A DNA stretch of 64,000 nucleotides from Bacteroidia bacterium (GCA_016787705.1 JAEUTP010000017.1:381511-445510), one strand, 5' to 3'; positions 25,809 through 35,414 are shown, counted from the stretch's first letter. Program-made: numbers and translations. The notes: a model not told the origin generated them from the letters alone.

Positions 25809-26141
25809 TTATGGTTGCTTAGCAGGTGTTTGTTGAACCGGTGCAGTTTGTTGCTGAGGTATTGCCACTGCGCTTTGTGCTTTCTTTTTAGCAATTGAAC
25901 CACCTTCTTCATCAGACGTTTGGATCATGCTGCTTTTTGGAGCCATTAAAACGCTTAATAAGATCAAAGCAATTGCTAAACCCCAGGTTGCTTTTTCAAT
26001 AAATTCAGTACCTTTTTTAACACCCATAATTTGAGTTGCAGCACCAAACTGACTTTGAATTCCGCCACCTTTTGAATTTTGAACCAACACCACAAGTATT
26101 AGTAAAACGCACACTAAAATAATTAAAATCGAAAAGATCAT
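25809..26141 (-). CDS. secG: preprotein translocase subunit SecG
   Basis: 110 residues. Two membrane helices (1-22 and about 50-72) flank the conserved SecG loop VQNSKGGGIQSQFGAATQIMG. The C-terminal tail is Ala/Gln/Pro-rich and low in complexity, as seen in Bacteroidota SecG proteins. It supports protein export through SecYEG. The gene is last in the minus-strand group miaB, sigma54 activator, lptE, orf, secG, with 11 bases to the gene before it. Confidence 0.95.
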   Translation of the reverse strand: MIFSILIILVCVLLILVVLVQNSKGGGIQSQFGAATQIMGVKKGTEFIEKATWGLAIALILLSVLMAPKSSMIQTSDEEGGSIAKKKAQSAVAIPQQQTAPVQQTPAKQP

Positions 26142-26152
26142 GTTTTATATTT

Positions 26153-27079
26153 TTATTGGTTATTCTTTAATTTTTGAATCAGGGATGCAAAGTAAGCACT
26201 TTTTTGTGGAAATTTCAAACTTAATATTTCATAAGCTCTAACTGCCTTATTTACACTGCCTTGCAAAGCGTAGATCTTGGCTAAAGTCTCGGTTACAAGA
26301 TGTTCATTTTCAATAAGGCTTTCTTTTGCCTTAATGTCGGGATTGTAAAATTTAGGCTCCTCTTTGCTGCGAATAAGGCCAGGATTTGTTTCGATGATCT
26401 TATCAATTAAGGCTTTATTTTTTTCTTTTTTAGCAATGGCCTTTTTAATTTCTTCGTTATTTGCAGCCAGATCTTTTCCTTTTTGCTCGTTTACTTTTTC
26501 TTCAATATTCTCGTAAGGTTGCCCGTTATTTTTCTTTAAAAACAATAACCAGTCGCTAAAGTTGCCGGGTTGCTCAACCTGTTTTACAGGAAAATGAAGT
26601 TCCTGTGCTTTTAAAATTTCTTTTTCTACAAATGATTCTACAACCTGTTTTTCAATTTCTTTTTCCAGCACTTTTTCCGGCTCAATTGTTTTTTTTGCAA
26701 CAACTTCTTCTTTTTTTGTTTCAGAAATAACTTCAGTTGCTTTTAAAATATCAAGTTCGTGCTTTTGATCTTCTTTAGTGTTTTTTTCTTCTATTACTTT
26801 TTCTTCAACAACGGTTTTCTTTTCTTCTTCAACGGTAATATTATTTTCTAACTGATGAATAAGATGAAATAAGTGCGCGCGGTTGGTAGCAACAATAGCG
26901 GTTTTTTTGAGACTTTGCTGGTAAACCGAAGCATCCCATTTTTTTGAAGACATGCTCAATAACAAATGTGCGGCCTGGAAATAAGGGAAGTCACTCACCA
27001 GTTTTTGTAACTCGGCGGTACTTTGTTTATCTAACAAAGCGGGGTCTTTTATGTATTTTAAAAGCTGGGCAGCCTGCAT
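26153..27079 (-). CDS. TPR-like protein of unknown function
   Basis: 308 residues. The N-terminus (about 1-75) contains helices of the TPR type: LLKYIKDPALLDKQSTAELQ, LVSDFPYFQAAHLLLSM, and the C-terminal 45 residues another TPR-like pair ending in FASLIQKLKNNQ with ALQGSVNKAVRAYEILSLKF. Between them is a long acidic and lysine-rich, probably disordered region from about 85 to 200. The gene is regularly found next to secG and lptE in Bacteroidota. No signal peptide; probable cytoplasmic scaffold. Function unknown. Confidence 0.75.
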   Translation of the reverse strand: MQAAQLLKYIKDPALLDKQSTAELQKLVSDFPYFQAAHLLLSMSSKKWDASVYQQSLKKTAIVATNRAHLFHLIHQLENNITVEEEKKTVVEEKVIEEKNTKEDQKHELDILKATEVISETKKEEVVAKKTIEPEKVLEKEIEKQVVESFVEKEILKAQELHFPVKQVEQPGNFSDWLLFLKKNNGQPYENIEEKVNEQKGKDLAANNEEIKKAIAKKEKNKALIDKIIETNPGLIRSKEEPKFYNPDIKAKESLIENEHLVTETLAKIYALQGSVNKAVRAYEILSLKFPQKSAYFASLIQKLKNNQ

Positions 27080-27080
27080 C

Positions 27081-27581
27081 TTACCAGTTATTAAATGCTT
27101 TGTTAAAAATATCTTCAGTTAATTGTCTGTAAATTTCAGTTACCAATTCAGGTTCAACACTCGAAATGTTTTTGTCGCTGGCAACATCTACAAAACGTGT
27201 AAAGCTCTGCTCAAAATTCTTTGCCTCTTCAAACTTGTTAGTGTATTTTACACTTACAGTTATGGTCATCCTGTTTTGAGCGGCCTGGTCGGCCGAGATG
27301 GCAATGGGCGAAACGTTATAGTCGGCAATATACCCTTCAAATTGCAGATCGCCATTTTGTTTTATGAGTGTTAAACCTGTTTGTTGCGAAACCACATCAC
27401 GTAGTTTTTCAGTAAAACGCTGCGATAAACTTGGTGCTCCTAAAGAAGTATTATTTGTAAAAAACCCAACACTTATGGTTTTTGCCTCAGGCGGAATAGT
27501 AGCACCACTTAACGATACCTTTGTTTTACAAGCGCTTAAAGCAATTGCTAGAAAGCAGATATATGTAATTAAATAGCGCAA
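27081..27581 (-). CDS. lptE: LPS assembly lipoprotein LptE
   Basis: 166 residues. Signal with the lipobox AIALSAC, then TKVSLSGATIPPEAKTISVGFF, APSLSQRFTEKLRDVVSQQ and LQFEGYIADYNVSPIAIS, the usual beta-alpha pattern of LptE. It plugs the LptD barrel at the outer membrane during LPS insertion. It sits with no gap after the sigma54 activator and one base before the TPR gene. Other Lpt parts in the window: an LptF/G permease. Confidence 0.9.
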   Translation of the reverse strand: MRYLITYICFLAIALSACKTKVSLSGATIPPEAKTISVGFFTNNTSLGAPSLSQRFTEKLRDVVSQQTGLTLIKQNGDLQFEGYIADYNVSPIAISADQAAQNRMTITVSVKYTNKFEEAKNFEQSFTRFVDVASDKNISSVEPELVTEIYRQLTEDIFNKAFNNW

Positions 27582-28817
27582 CTATTCTTCTATTTTATAT
27601 TCGTTAATTTTACGGTATAACGTTCTTTCGCTAATGCCTAATTCTTTAGCTGCATATTTACGTTTGCCTTTATGTTTGCGCAATGCTTTTTTGATCATGT
27701 CAATTTCTTTGTCTTGTAACGATAAAGTTTCCTCTACTTCAATAACATGAGGGTTTGAATTACCCGATTGTATTACTGGTGTAAAGCTCATTCCGTTAGC
27801 GTCATTGCTTAAATCGCTTCCGCTATTATATATCCTGTTAATGATCTGTACATCGTCTTTACTTATTTTTCCGCTGGCAGCTGTAACCAAATCGTACACT
27901 ACTTTTTTAAGGTCATTTAATTCTGCACGCGTATCGCGCATTACTTTAAAAATAATTTCTTTGTCAGCATTTTCAAACGAAGAACCTCCTGAAGAAAAAT
28001 TATCATTTCTTAAAACGGTTGGTACGTTGTTGGATGTGTACTGAGGTAAATATTTTAAAATAGTATCGGCATTTATTTCACGGTTCTTTTCAATAATGGA
28101 AATTTGTTCTGCAATATTTTTTAATTGGCGAACATTGCCCGGCCAAAAATAATTTATCAATACCTGCTCAGCATCTGCGTTTAATTTAATTACAGGCATA
28201 CGGTATTTCGCCGCAAAATCATTCGTAAATTTTCTGAATAATAAATGAATGTCGTCTTTTCTTTCACGCAATGGCGGCAAATAAATGGGCACTGTATTTA
28301 AACGGTAATAAAGATCCGGACGAAATTTTTCTTTCTCTAAAGCCTGGTAAAAATTAATATTGGTGGCTGCAACAACCCGAACATCTGTTTTTAAAACTTT
28401 ACTGCTTCCAACTTTAATATATTCGCCGCTTTCTAAAACACGAAGCAATCTTGCCTGTGTGGCTAATGGCAATTCACCAACTTCATCCAAAAAAATAGTA
28501 CCACCGTTTGCTACTTCAAAATAACCTTTGCGTGCTTCTGTTGCACCCGTAAACGCTCCTTTTTCGTGACCAAATAATTCACTGTCAATCGTGCCTTCAG
28601 GTATAGCGCCACAGTTAACGGCAATATACGGACCATGTTTTCTTGCGCTGTTCTGATGAATGATCTGCGGAAAAACTTCTTTACCTGTCCCGCTTTCGCC
28701 ATTTATTACAACATTAAGATCGGTTGGCGCTACTTGTCTTGCAATATCCACTGCACGTTCAAGTAAAGCGTTATTACCTATTATTCCGAATTTTTGTTTT
28801 AGATCTTGCGTATTCAT
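27582..28817 (-). CDS. sigma54-dependent transcriptional activator without receiver domain
   Basis: 411 residues. The AAA+ domain starts almost at the N-terminus: GESGTGKEVFPQIIH (Walker A), SELFGHEKGAFTGATEARKG with the GAFTGA loop that contacts sigma54, GGTIFLDEVGELP (Walker B), and FRPDLYYRLNTVPIYLPPLR. A linker with coiled segments follows (about 260-365) and a Fis-type helix-turn-helix at the C-terminus (KRKYAAKELGISERTLYRK). No N-terminal receiver, so activity must be controlled in another way. It is encoded with lptE and miaB, a gene order common in Bacteroidota, which suggests a role near envelope functions. Confidence 0.92.
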   Translation of the reverse strand: MNTQDLKQKFGIIGNNALLERAVDIARQVAPTDLNVVINGESGTGKEVFPQIIHQNSARKHGPYIAVNCGAIPEGTIDSELFGHEKGAFTGATEARKGYFEVANGGTIFLDEVGELPLATQARLLRVLESGEYIKVGSSKVLKTDVRVVAATNINFYQALEKEKFRPDLYYRLNTVPIYLPPLRERKDDIHLLFRKFTNDFAAKYRMPVIKLNADAEQVLINYFWPGNVRQLKNIAEQISIIEKNREINADTILKYLPQYTSNNVPTVLRNDNFSSGGSSFENADKEIIFKVMRDTRAELNDLKKVVYDLVTAASGKISKDDVQIINRIYNSGSDLSNDANGMSFTPVIQSGNSNPHVIEVEETLSLQDKEIDMIKKALRKHKGKRKYAAKELGISERTLYRKINEYKIEE

Positions 28818-28880
28818 CTTCTTTTATTCATGAGTCAAGACAACAAGAGTCAAGACACATTTGTTTAATTCTTTTTATAA

Positions 28881-30317
28881 TTAATCCTTAACAACTTCAC
28901 CAATCAGCGTAGAAGCAGTGCAACTCGTCACCATTACGTTCACATAATCACCCTTCTTATAATTCTCCTTAGGAAAAACAACAACAGTGTTTTGTGTGTT
29001 TCTTCCCATAAACATTTCATCAGATTTTTTTGAGAAACCTTCAATTAAAACCTTATGAACTTTACCAACGCCTGCTTTTGTTTTAATGGCGCTGTTATCA
29101 CGTTGTATAGCAACAATTTCACTTTGTCTCCTGCTTTTTATTTCTTCAGGCACATCATCTTTGTATTTACGTTCTGCTAAAGTTTTTGGTCTTTCGCTAT
29201 ACATAAATAAAAATCCGTAATCGTATTGTACTTGTTTTAATAAGCTTAAAGTATCCTGGTGTTCTTCTTCTGTTTCGCTGCAAAAACCCGTTATAATATC
29301 GGTGCTAATACCACAGCCCGGAAGAATTCTATTAATGGCTTCAATTCTATTCAAATACCATTCGCGGGTGTAACCACGGTTCATCATTTCTAAAATACGG
29401 TTGTTACCACTTTGTACTGGTAAATGAACGTATTTACAAATGTTCTCGTACTTCGCCATTGTCTCCAACACTTCATCTGTCATATCTTTTGGATGAGAGG
29501 TAGAAAAACGAATGCGTAATTCCGGACTAACCAAAGCCACTTTTTCTAACAGCTGCGCAAAATTGGTGGCTGATTGTTTTTGTTCTTCGGTTAGTAGTTC
29601 TTTTTTTAATCCGCCGCCACTATATAAATAACTATCTACATTCTGCCCTAATAAAGTAACTTCTCTATATCCTTTTTCAAAAAGATCTTTCGCTTCTGCA
29701 ACAATACTTTCAGGGTCACGACTTCTTTCTCTTCCTCTTGTAAAGGGCACCACGCAAAAGCTGCACATATTATCGCAACCACGCATAATGCTAATTAACG
29801 CAGTAACACCATTTGTACCCAACCTTACAGGCGTTAGGTCGGCATAGGTTTCTTCTTTGCTTAATATAACGTTTATGGCTTTGTGGCCATCTTCTGCTTC
29901 TTCAATTAAATTAGGTAAGTCGCGGTAAGAGTCGGGGCCAACAACAATGTCCACCAACTTTTCCTGCTCTAAGAATTGTGCTTTTAAACGTTCGGCCATA
30001 CAACCTAAAACACCAACTAAGGCTTTTGGATTTTTTTGCTTCACACGTTTAAAATCATTTAAACGGTTACGTACTTTTTGCTCCGCATTATCTCTGATAG
30101 CGCAGGTGTTAACAAAAATAATATCGGCTTCTTCGTAGTTTTCGGTGGTGGTATAACCGTCCTTTATTAATATAGAGGCAACAATTTCGCTATCGCTAAA
30201 ATTCATAGCACAGCCATAGCTCTCTAAAAACAGCTTTTTGCCGTTTTCATTTTTTGATTCAACCATTAAGGGTTTACCTTGAACAGTTTCATCTATTATT
30301 TTTTCTCCTGGATTCAT
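28881..30317 (-). CDS. miaB: tRNA-2-methylthio-N6-dimethylallyladenosine synthase MiaB
   Basis: 478 residues. N-terminal UPF0004 domain with three cluster cysteines ([33 protein letters not shown]), the radical SAM motif [17 protein letters not shown] with CxxxCxxC, then the TIM-barrel part ([31 protein letters not shown]) and a C-terminal TRAM domain ending [14 protein letters not shown]. It puts a methylthio group on A37 of tRNAs. It is first in the operon; a TAnnTTTG-type box sits 10 bases before the ATG. Confidence 0.96.
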   Translation of the reverse strand: MNPGEKIIDETVQGKPLMVESKNENGKKLFLESYGCAMNFSDSEIVASILIKDGYTTTENYEEADIIFVNTCAIRDNAEQKVRNRLNDFKRVKQKNPKALVGVLGCMAERLKAQFLEQEKLVDIVVGPDSYRDLPNLIEEAEDGHKAINVILSKEETYADLTPVRLGTNGVTALISIMRGCDNMCSFCVVPFTRGRERSRDPESIVAEAKDLFEKGYREVTLLGQNVDSYLYSGGGLKKELLTEEQKQSATNFAQLLEKVALVSPELRIRFSTSHPKDMTDEVLETMAKYENICKYVHLPVQSGNNRILEMMNRGYTREWYLNRIEAINRILPGCGISTDIITGFCSETEEEHQDTLSLLKQVQYDYGFLFMYSERPKTLAERKYKDDVPEEIKSRRQSEIVAIQRDNSAIKTKAGVGKVHKVLIEGFSKKSDEMFMGRNTQNTVVVFPKENYKKGDYVNVMVTSCTASTLIGEVVKD

Positions 30318-30327
30318 TTTGAAGCAT

Positions 30328-30335
30328 CAAAAATA
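30328..30335 (-). promoter_or_regulatory. -7 promoter box for miaB
   Basis: Minus strand TATTTTTG matches TAnnTTTG exactly, 10 bases before the miaB ATG at 30317. No good -33 element at the normal distance. Confidence 0.4.
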
Positions 30336-30530
30336 GGAATTTTATGCCAATTTGACATATTTTTAACATTTTTAAGCGTCATTTTCCAAAAAAAATGAAA
30401 TTTTTCGAATTTGTGTTATTTATTTTTTTCCTTTGCAAACTTTTGAACCGATAAATCATTGGAACAAAAAAGATAAGAATGCTGCTTTTTTAGCGTTCAT
30501 TGAATTGATCTTATACATTATTATATATAC

Positions 30531-33233
30531 ATGGCGAAAAATTTAGTTATAGTTGAGTCACCGGCAAAAGCCAAAACAATAGAAGGATTTTTAGGAAAAG
30601 ATTTTACGGTTAAATCAAGTTTTGGACACATCAGGGATCTTGTGAAGAAAGGCTTTGGCGTTGATATCGAAAATAATTTTACACCTACTTACGAAGTTCA
30701 GCCCGATAAAGAAAGGGTAATAGAAGAATTAAAAAAATTATCTAAAGGTGCCGATATGGTTTGGCTCGCCTCCGATGAGGACCGTGAGGGAGAAGCTATC
30801 AGCTGGCATTTATACGAAACTTTAGGTTTAACAAAAAAGAATACCAAACGCATTGTTTTTCACGAGATAACCAAGCCGGCCATAATGAAGGCCATTGAAA
30901 ATCCACGTGAAATTGATATTAATTTGGTTAACGCGCAACAGGCACGTCGTGTGTTAGATCGTTTGGTTGGTTTTGAATTATCACCCATTTTATGGCGTAA
31001 GGTACGTCCAAGCTTATCGGCAGGCCGCGTACAATCTGTAGCCGTTAGGTTAATTGTTGAGCGCGAACGCGAAATTCAAAAGTTTACTTCTACATCTGCT
31101 TATAAAGTATCGGCTTTATTTAAAGTTGGTAACGGAATTTTAAAAGCAGAATTAGATAAACGTTTTAATACAGAATCAGAAGCCCAGGCATTTTTAGAAA
31201 AGTGTAAAGCTGCAATTTTTACCATAGAAAGTTTAGAGACCAAACCCGCGAAACGTTCGCCGGCGGCACCCTTTACCACATCTACCTTACAGCAGGAAGC
31301 TGCGCGTAAATTAGGATTTTCGGTAGCGCAAACCATGCAGGTAGCACAGCGGTTATATGAGGCAGGTAAAATTACTTACATGAGAACTGACTCCGTTAAT
31401 TTATCGGAAACAGCCATGGACCAGGCCAATAAAGCCATTAATGCGAATTACGGTGCTAAATATTATAGTCCGCGTAAATACAAAAACAAAAGTAAAGGGG
31501 CGCAAGAGGCTCACGAAGCTATTCGCCCTACCTATATAGATAGAACTGCTATTGAAGGTGAGCGTAACGAACAACGTTTATACGATCTTATCTGGAAACG
31601 TACCATTGCTTCACAAATGAGTGATGCAGAATTAGAGAAGACAACCGCTAAAGTAAAAGTAAGTGGTGCGTCAGAATTATTTGTGGCGCAAGGTGAAGTG
31701 TTAAAATTTGATGGTTTCTTAAAGGTATATATGGAGGGAACCGATGATGATGAAAATGACGAAGAGAATTCATCGATCTTACCACCAATGAAAGTTGGTG
31801 AAAAATTAGAGAGCCAGGAAATTACCGCTACCCAACGTTTTACACACCATCCTGCAAGGTACACGGAGGCAAGTTTGGTTAAAAAATTAGAGGAATTAGG
31901 AATTGGTCGTCCGAGTACATATGCGCCAACTATCAGCACCGTTCAAAAACGTAATTATGTTGAAAAGACAGATAGGGAAGGTACACCAAGAAATTACACT
32001 CAACTTATCTTAGTTAAAGGCAATTTAAAGAAAGAAACCAAAACAGAAAATACAGGTGCTGAAAAAGCAAAATTATTTCCAACAGATATTGGAATGGTGG
32101 TAAATGATTTTCTTATTCAATATTTCCCAACTATTTTGGATTTTAATTTTACTGCTAAGGTGGAAGAAGAGTTTGATGAGATAGCAGATGGAAATTTAGA
32201 CTGGCAAAAAATGCTGAAAAGCTTTTATACACCGTTTCATAAAACGGTTGAAACAACTTCCGAAAATAGTGAGCGCGCAAGTGGTGAAAGGGTTTTAGGA
32301 AAAGATCCGGCCAGCGGCAAACCGGTAAGCGTTAGGATAGGACGTTTTGGTCCGTTAGCGCAAATTGGCGAAACCGTTGAAGGTTCTGATGAAAAGCCAC
32401 GTTTTGCCAGCTTAAGAAAAACACAAAGCATTGAAACAATAACTTTAGAAGAAGCTTTGGATCTTTTTAAATTACCAATGACCCTTGGTGTTTATAATGG
32501 CAAAGAAGTTATTGTAAATGTTGGTCGTTTTGGCCCGTATATTAAATTAGACGAAGCTTTTATTTCTATTCCAAGAACAATAGATCCTTTAAGCATGGAT
32601 CTGGAAGCGGCAATTGTTATTATAAAGGAAAAAGAACAGGCAGATGCTCCTGTGGCACATTACAAAGGTAAAGGGGTAACAAAAGGCAAAGGCCGTTTTG
32701 GTCCGTTTATTAAATACGAAGGCATGTTTATTAATGTACCTCGTGCTTATGATTTTGATAACCTGTCGCAAAGTGATATTAACGAGTTGATCGAAAAAAA
32801 ACTCGAAAAAGAAGCTAACCGTTATATTCAAAATTGGGAAGATGAAAAGATCTCGATAGAGAACGATCGTTGGGGACCAATCATTAAATTTGGTAAAGTA
32901 AAGTATAAAATAATTAAAGAAGGTGGCGGTAAATACACGCCTGCCGAATTAGCTGAGCTTTCTTTAGATGAGGTGAAGGCAATTGTTGTATTGCAAAACC
33001 CAAAAGCATTTGATAAAAAAGGAGCTAAAAAAGGTGCAACTAAAAAAGCAGTAGTTAAAAAATTACCTACTACTAAAACAACTACAAAAGCAGTTGTAAA
33101 AAAAGCGGCCAGCAAAAAAGCTGTGCCCGTTAAAAAAACTGCTGCAAAAAAATCTGCGTCAACAAACAAAGCGGTAATTAAAAAGGTTGTAAAAAAAGGC
33201 GCGGCAAAAAAGAAAGCAGCTAAGAGAAAATAA
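30531..33233 (+). CDS. topA: DNA topoisomerase I
   Basis: 900 residues. Toprim domain with VIVESPAKAKTIEGFLG and LASDEDREGEAISWHL, then the gate domains with SAGRVQSVAVRLIVERE, and the active-site tyrosine in ITYMRTDSVNLS. The C-terminal part has four short repeats with the core GRFGP or RWGP (near residues 605, 665, 720 and 775), followed by about 80 residues of Lys/Ala-rich tail. There are no zinc-finger cysteines. It relaxes negative supercoils. The Lys-rich tail likely binds DNA without sequence preference, as known for actinobacterial homologues. Confidence 0.95.
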   Translation: MAKNLVIVESPAKAKTIEGFLGKDFTVKSSFGHIRDLVKKGFGVDIENNFTPTYEVQPDKERVIEELKKLSKGADMVWLASDEDREGEAISWHLYETLGLTKKNTKRIVFHEITKPAIMKAIENPREIDINLVNAQQARRVLDRLVGFELSPILWRKVRPSLSAGRVQSVAVRLIVEREREIQKFTSTSAYKVSALFKVGNGILKAELDKRFNTESEAQAFLEKCKAAIFTIESLETKPAKRSPAAPFTTSTLQQEAARKLGFSVAQTMQVAQRLYEAGKITYMRTDSVNLSETAMDQANKAINANYGAKYYSPRKYKNKSKGAQEAHEAIRPTYIDRTAIEGERNEQRLYDLIWKRTIASQMSDAELEKTTAKVKVSGASELFVAQGEVLKFDGFLKVYMEGTDDDENDEENSSILPPMKVGEKLESQEITATQRFTHHPARYTEASLVKKLEELGIGRPSTYAPTISTVQKRNYVEKTDREGTPRNYTQLILVKGNLKKETKTENTGAEKAKLFPTDIGMVVNDFLIQYFPTILDFNFTAKVEEEFDEIADGNLDWQKMLKSFYTPFHKTVETTSENSERASGERVLGKDPASGKPVSVRIGRFGPLAQIGETVEGSDEKPRFASLRKTQSIETITLEEALDLFKLPMTLGVYNGKEVIVNVGRFGPYIKLDEAFISIPRTIDPLSMDLEAAIVIIKEKEQADAPVAHYKGKGVTKGKGRFGPFIKYEGMFINVPRAYDFDNLSQSDINELIEKKLEKEANRYIQNWEDEKISIENDRWGPIIKFGKVKYKIIKEGGGKYTPAELAELSLDEVKAIVVLQNPKAFDKKGAKKGATKKAVVKKLPTTKTTTKAVVKKAASKKAVPVKKTAAKKSASTNKAVIKKVVKKGAAKKKAAKRK

Positions 33234-33242
33234 TTTCTTTTT

Positions 33243-33320
33243 AATATTTCGTCCCTACGGGACTTAAAATTCCTTTACACTAATTCTCTAACAATATTAA
33301 GTCCCTGACGGGACTTTTTT
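33243..33320 (+). repeat. pair of direct hairpin repeats, REP-like
   Basis: Two copies of a hairpin unit, each preceded by AATATT, lie 50 bases apart: GTCCCTACGGGAC (33251-33263) and AAGTCCCTGACGGGACTT (33299-33316). They resemble REP-type repeats mobilised by IS200-like REP-associated tyrosine transposases. No transposase is in the window. Confidence 0.55.
33299..33320 (+). terminator. topA terminator
   Basis: AAGTCCC-TGAC-GGGACTT, a 7-bp stem with a four-base loop, is followed directly by TTTT. It lies 66 bases after the topA stop and is also the second copy of the repeat above. Confidence 0.65.
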
Positions 33321-33334
33321 GTTTGATACAATAA

Positions 33335-33422
33335 GCGCCAGGGATGAGAAGGGTTTAGTTCTTTTGCCTGCTAAGGCAAAAAACCGTAGCGAAGCGAAGC
33401 CCGTAACAGCCCGCCCGGGCGC
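33335..33422 (+). ncRNA. candidate structured RNA or dispersed structured element
   Basis: The ends pair: GCGCCAGGG (33335-33343) with CCCGGGCGC (33414-33422), eight of nine positions. Inside is a hairpin with TTTTGCCT, a four-base loop and AGGCAAAA (33362-33381). The element is much richer in G and C than its surroundings. The CAGGGATG...CCCGGGCGCC layout is familiar from abundant intergenic elements of Bacteroidota; I cannot name an Rfam family with certainty. It lies between the topA terminator and the convergent gldB gene, so it may be its own transcript or a mobile-like repeat. Confidence 0.45.
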
Positions 33423-33447
33423 CAAAAAAAATAAATAAAATGTTTTC

Positions 33448-34464
33448 TTAAGGCCGATACTTACTTTTGCTTAAAATTTTCTGGCTATCGGTTTCGCTCA
33501 TTAATTGTTCTAATGTTACGCCTTCATTATTCTTCATATAACTTCTAACAATTTGCCAGCCTATCCACATGGCAATACGAGGCGGGCATTCTTTGCTTAT
33601 CGCTCCGGTAAATGGCCCGTCGCTTGTTAACTCTTGTACGGTCTTTAAATTATTTTCATACAAACGGTTCTTCTCGGCAAAATAGCCCCACAAATTTTTT
33701 TCATTCTCTTTACAATACTTCATTTGTGCTGAAGTGTAACCAATAATCATGCTATCATTTGAATTTGGTAACAAGGCGTTAATGGCGTAAAATATCTTAC
33801 CGTAAAAAATGGTGTGATACAGTAAGGTGTTCACAGGTTTTTCAGTATCAAATTCAGTAAGTATCCAGCCTTTTGCAAGGTGTGGTAAAATATGATCCTT
33901 ATTCATGGTTCTTAACTGGTACCTTGGCGTATTCAACATTTGATAGAACTTTGCGGTATCATTCAAATACATATCCATGCCTAAAATCAAAGCACTGTCC
34001 ATATAAGCAACTGCATAATTATAGCCGGTTGTGCAGGTAATTAATTTTGTGGGTATTTTTCTTTTAGGAAAATGATATTTAAAGCGTTTTACGCAATTTG
34101 TTAACTCGTTGTTTATTTCTTCAATAGTAGTATTAGGGTAAAGTTTACGCACATAAGCATAGGTTTCTTTCATATCCTTATCCTGTGTAAAATCCAGTAT
34201 CTTTTGTTTATATAAGCTGTCGTGCGTACCACCTGCATTTAAAAAACCTGCAACATAATGCTCGTAATAGGAACCGTATTTGGCGTTAAGTGATCTATCT
34301 GTTGCTTCAAAATTGGCAGCTGTAAAACTAAACAGGTCATTTTCTAACCGCAAAACCTCAAGTGGTTTAACATCCACGTTTGAAATATCTACATCAAGGG
34401 TGTTGTTTTTGCATGAATAAAAAATCAGAATAATAATTGGAATAAAAAGAATTCTTTTATACAT
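33448..34464 (-). CDS. gldB: gliding motility lipoprotein GldB
   Basis: 338 residues. Signal with lipobox IFYSC, then LDVDISNVDVKPLEVLRLENDLF near the N-terminus, and the GldB-type C-terminal part with LYHTIFYGKIFYAINALLP, IIGYTSAQMKYCKENEKNLW and PRIAMWIGWQIVRSYMKNNE. GldB is needed for T9SS-linked gliding in Flavobacterium and is present also in non-gliding T9SS species. It faces outward across a short intergenic region from the PorT-like gene. The usual neighbour gldC is not seen here. Confidence 0.88.
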   Translation of the reverse strand: MYKRILFIPIIILIFYSCKNNTLDVDISNVDVKPLEVLRLENDLFSFTAANFEATDRSLNAKYGSYYEHYVAGFLNAGGTHDSLYKQKILDFTQDKDMKETYAYVRKLYPNTTIEEINNELTNCVKRFKYHFPKRKIPTKLITCTTGYNYAVAYMDSALILGMDMYLNDTAKFYQMLNTPRYQLRTMNKDHILPHLAKGWILTEFDTEKPVNTLLYHTIFYGKIFYAINALLPNSNDSMIIGYTSAQMKYCKENEKNLWGYFAEKNRLYENNLKTVQELTSDGPFTGAISKECPPRIAMWIGWQIVRSYMKNNEGVTLEQLMSETDSQKILSKSKYRP

Positions 34465-34476
34465 GAAGTAAATTTT

Positions 34477-34484
34477 TATATTTG
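34477..34484 (+). promoter_or_regulatory. -7 promoter box for the PorT-like gene
   Basis: TATATTTG is an exact match to TAnnTTTG, 27 bases before the ATG at 34512. The -33 part would fall in the 5' end of the divergent gldB. Confidence 0.5.
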
Positions 34485-34511
34485 TAAAGTTAATTATAAA
34501 ATAAAATAATA

Positions 34512-35414
34512 ATGAAAAAAATACTATTCACGTTTATTTCAGTTAGTATATTATGTGCTTCATTAAATGCACAAACAAATACAACAACGCCTACTCCTGA
34601 AGTAGATCGTAAAGAAGCGGAATTTGATAAAAAATTTCGTTTTGGTATCAGGGCTACGCCTCAGCCAACCTGGTATAAAAGCGATAACAATAATTCAAAA
34701 GGAGCAGGCGCAACGTTTGGTTTTGGTTTTGGTTTGATCATGGAATTTAGATTGTCAAAGATCATACATTTCTCAACCGGTATTGGTGGCGATTTTGAAG
34801 GTGGTTATATTTCTTACAGAAATGATAATGATTTTAACGTTAACGGCATTCTTACCAGCGAAGGCGAATATGTTGAGTCGAAAGACGGAAAGTTTACACC
34901 GGAACAACAATTGGCAAATGGCAATACCCAATACATTCTTAAAGAAAGAAGGGTAAAAACAACGTTTGTTACAATTCCATTAATACTAAAAATGATGACA
35001 GACGAATATAGCGGGGCAAGATATTTCGCCAACGCCGGCTTAGAGCTTGGCATTCGTGCTAAAACACAGGCAAAGGATAGTTATGTCAGTGGTATCAGAT
35101 CAACCGTTTCAGGAACAAATACAACTACAGCTTTTGTTGGTGAAGATGAATTAACAAAATCAGATATCAATATTGGGAAAGATGCTTCATTAGCACCGTT
35201 AAGATTAGGAATGAATTTAGGTTTAGGTATGGAGTACCGTTTAGGAGGAAGTACTTCTCTGTTATTTTCGGCAAACTATTTTCAGTCTTTTACTAATTTA
35301 ATGAGAAAAGATTCTAAATATCTTGTAAAAGCAACAGTTCCAAACGTTTTAGATCCTTTAAACCAGGGTTTATTTATGCGTGCCGTTAGAATCAATATTG
35401 GCCTTTTATTCTAA
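34512..35414 (+). CDS. outer-membrane beta-barrel protein, PorT-like
   Basis: 300 residues. A signal peptide (1-20, ending LNAQ), a Thr/Pro-rich linker, then about eight amphipathic strands starting KFRFGIRATPQPTWYK and including ATFGFGFGLIMEFRLSKIIHF, TFVTIPLILKMMTDEYSG and RYFANAGLELGIRAKTQ. It ends RAVRINIGLLF with a terminal Phe, the outer-membrane insertion mark. The size and TIPLILK and FANAGLELG strings match the PorT family; location next to gldB supports a T9SS link. A generic small barrel cannot be excluded. Confidence 0.75.
   Translation: MKKILFTFISVSILCASLNAQTNTTTPTPEVDRKEAEFDKKFRFGIRATPQPTWYKSDNNNSKGAGATFGFGFGLIMEFRLSKIIHFSTGIGGDFEGGYISYRNDNDFNVNGILTSEGEYVESKDGKFTPEQQLANGNTQYILKERRVKTTFVTIPLILKMMTDEYSGARYFANAGLELGIRAKTQAKDSYVSGIRSTVSGTNTTTAFVGEDELTKSDINIGKDASLAPLRLGMNLGLGMEYRLGGSTSLLFSANYFQSFTNLMRKDSKYLVKATVPNVLDPLNQGLFMRAVRINIGLLF

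Noticed and set aside
32828..33169. 113-residue minus-strand frame opposite the topA tail
   Set aside because: Hydrophobic appearance comes from the complement of the lysine-rich codons; not a real membrane protein.
33299..33320. Insertion sequence end after topA
   Set aside because: No transposase, and no matching inverted end or target duplication was found; a terminator explains it.
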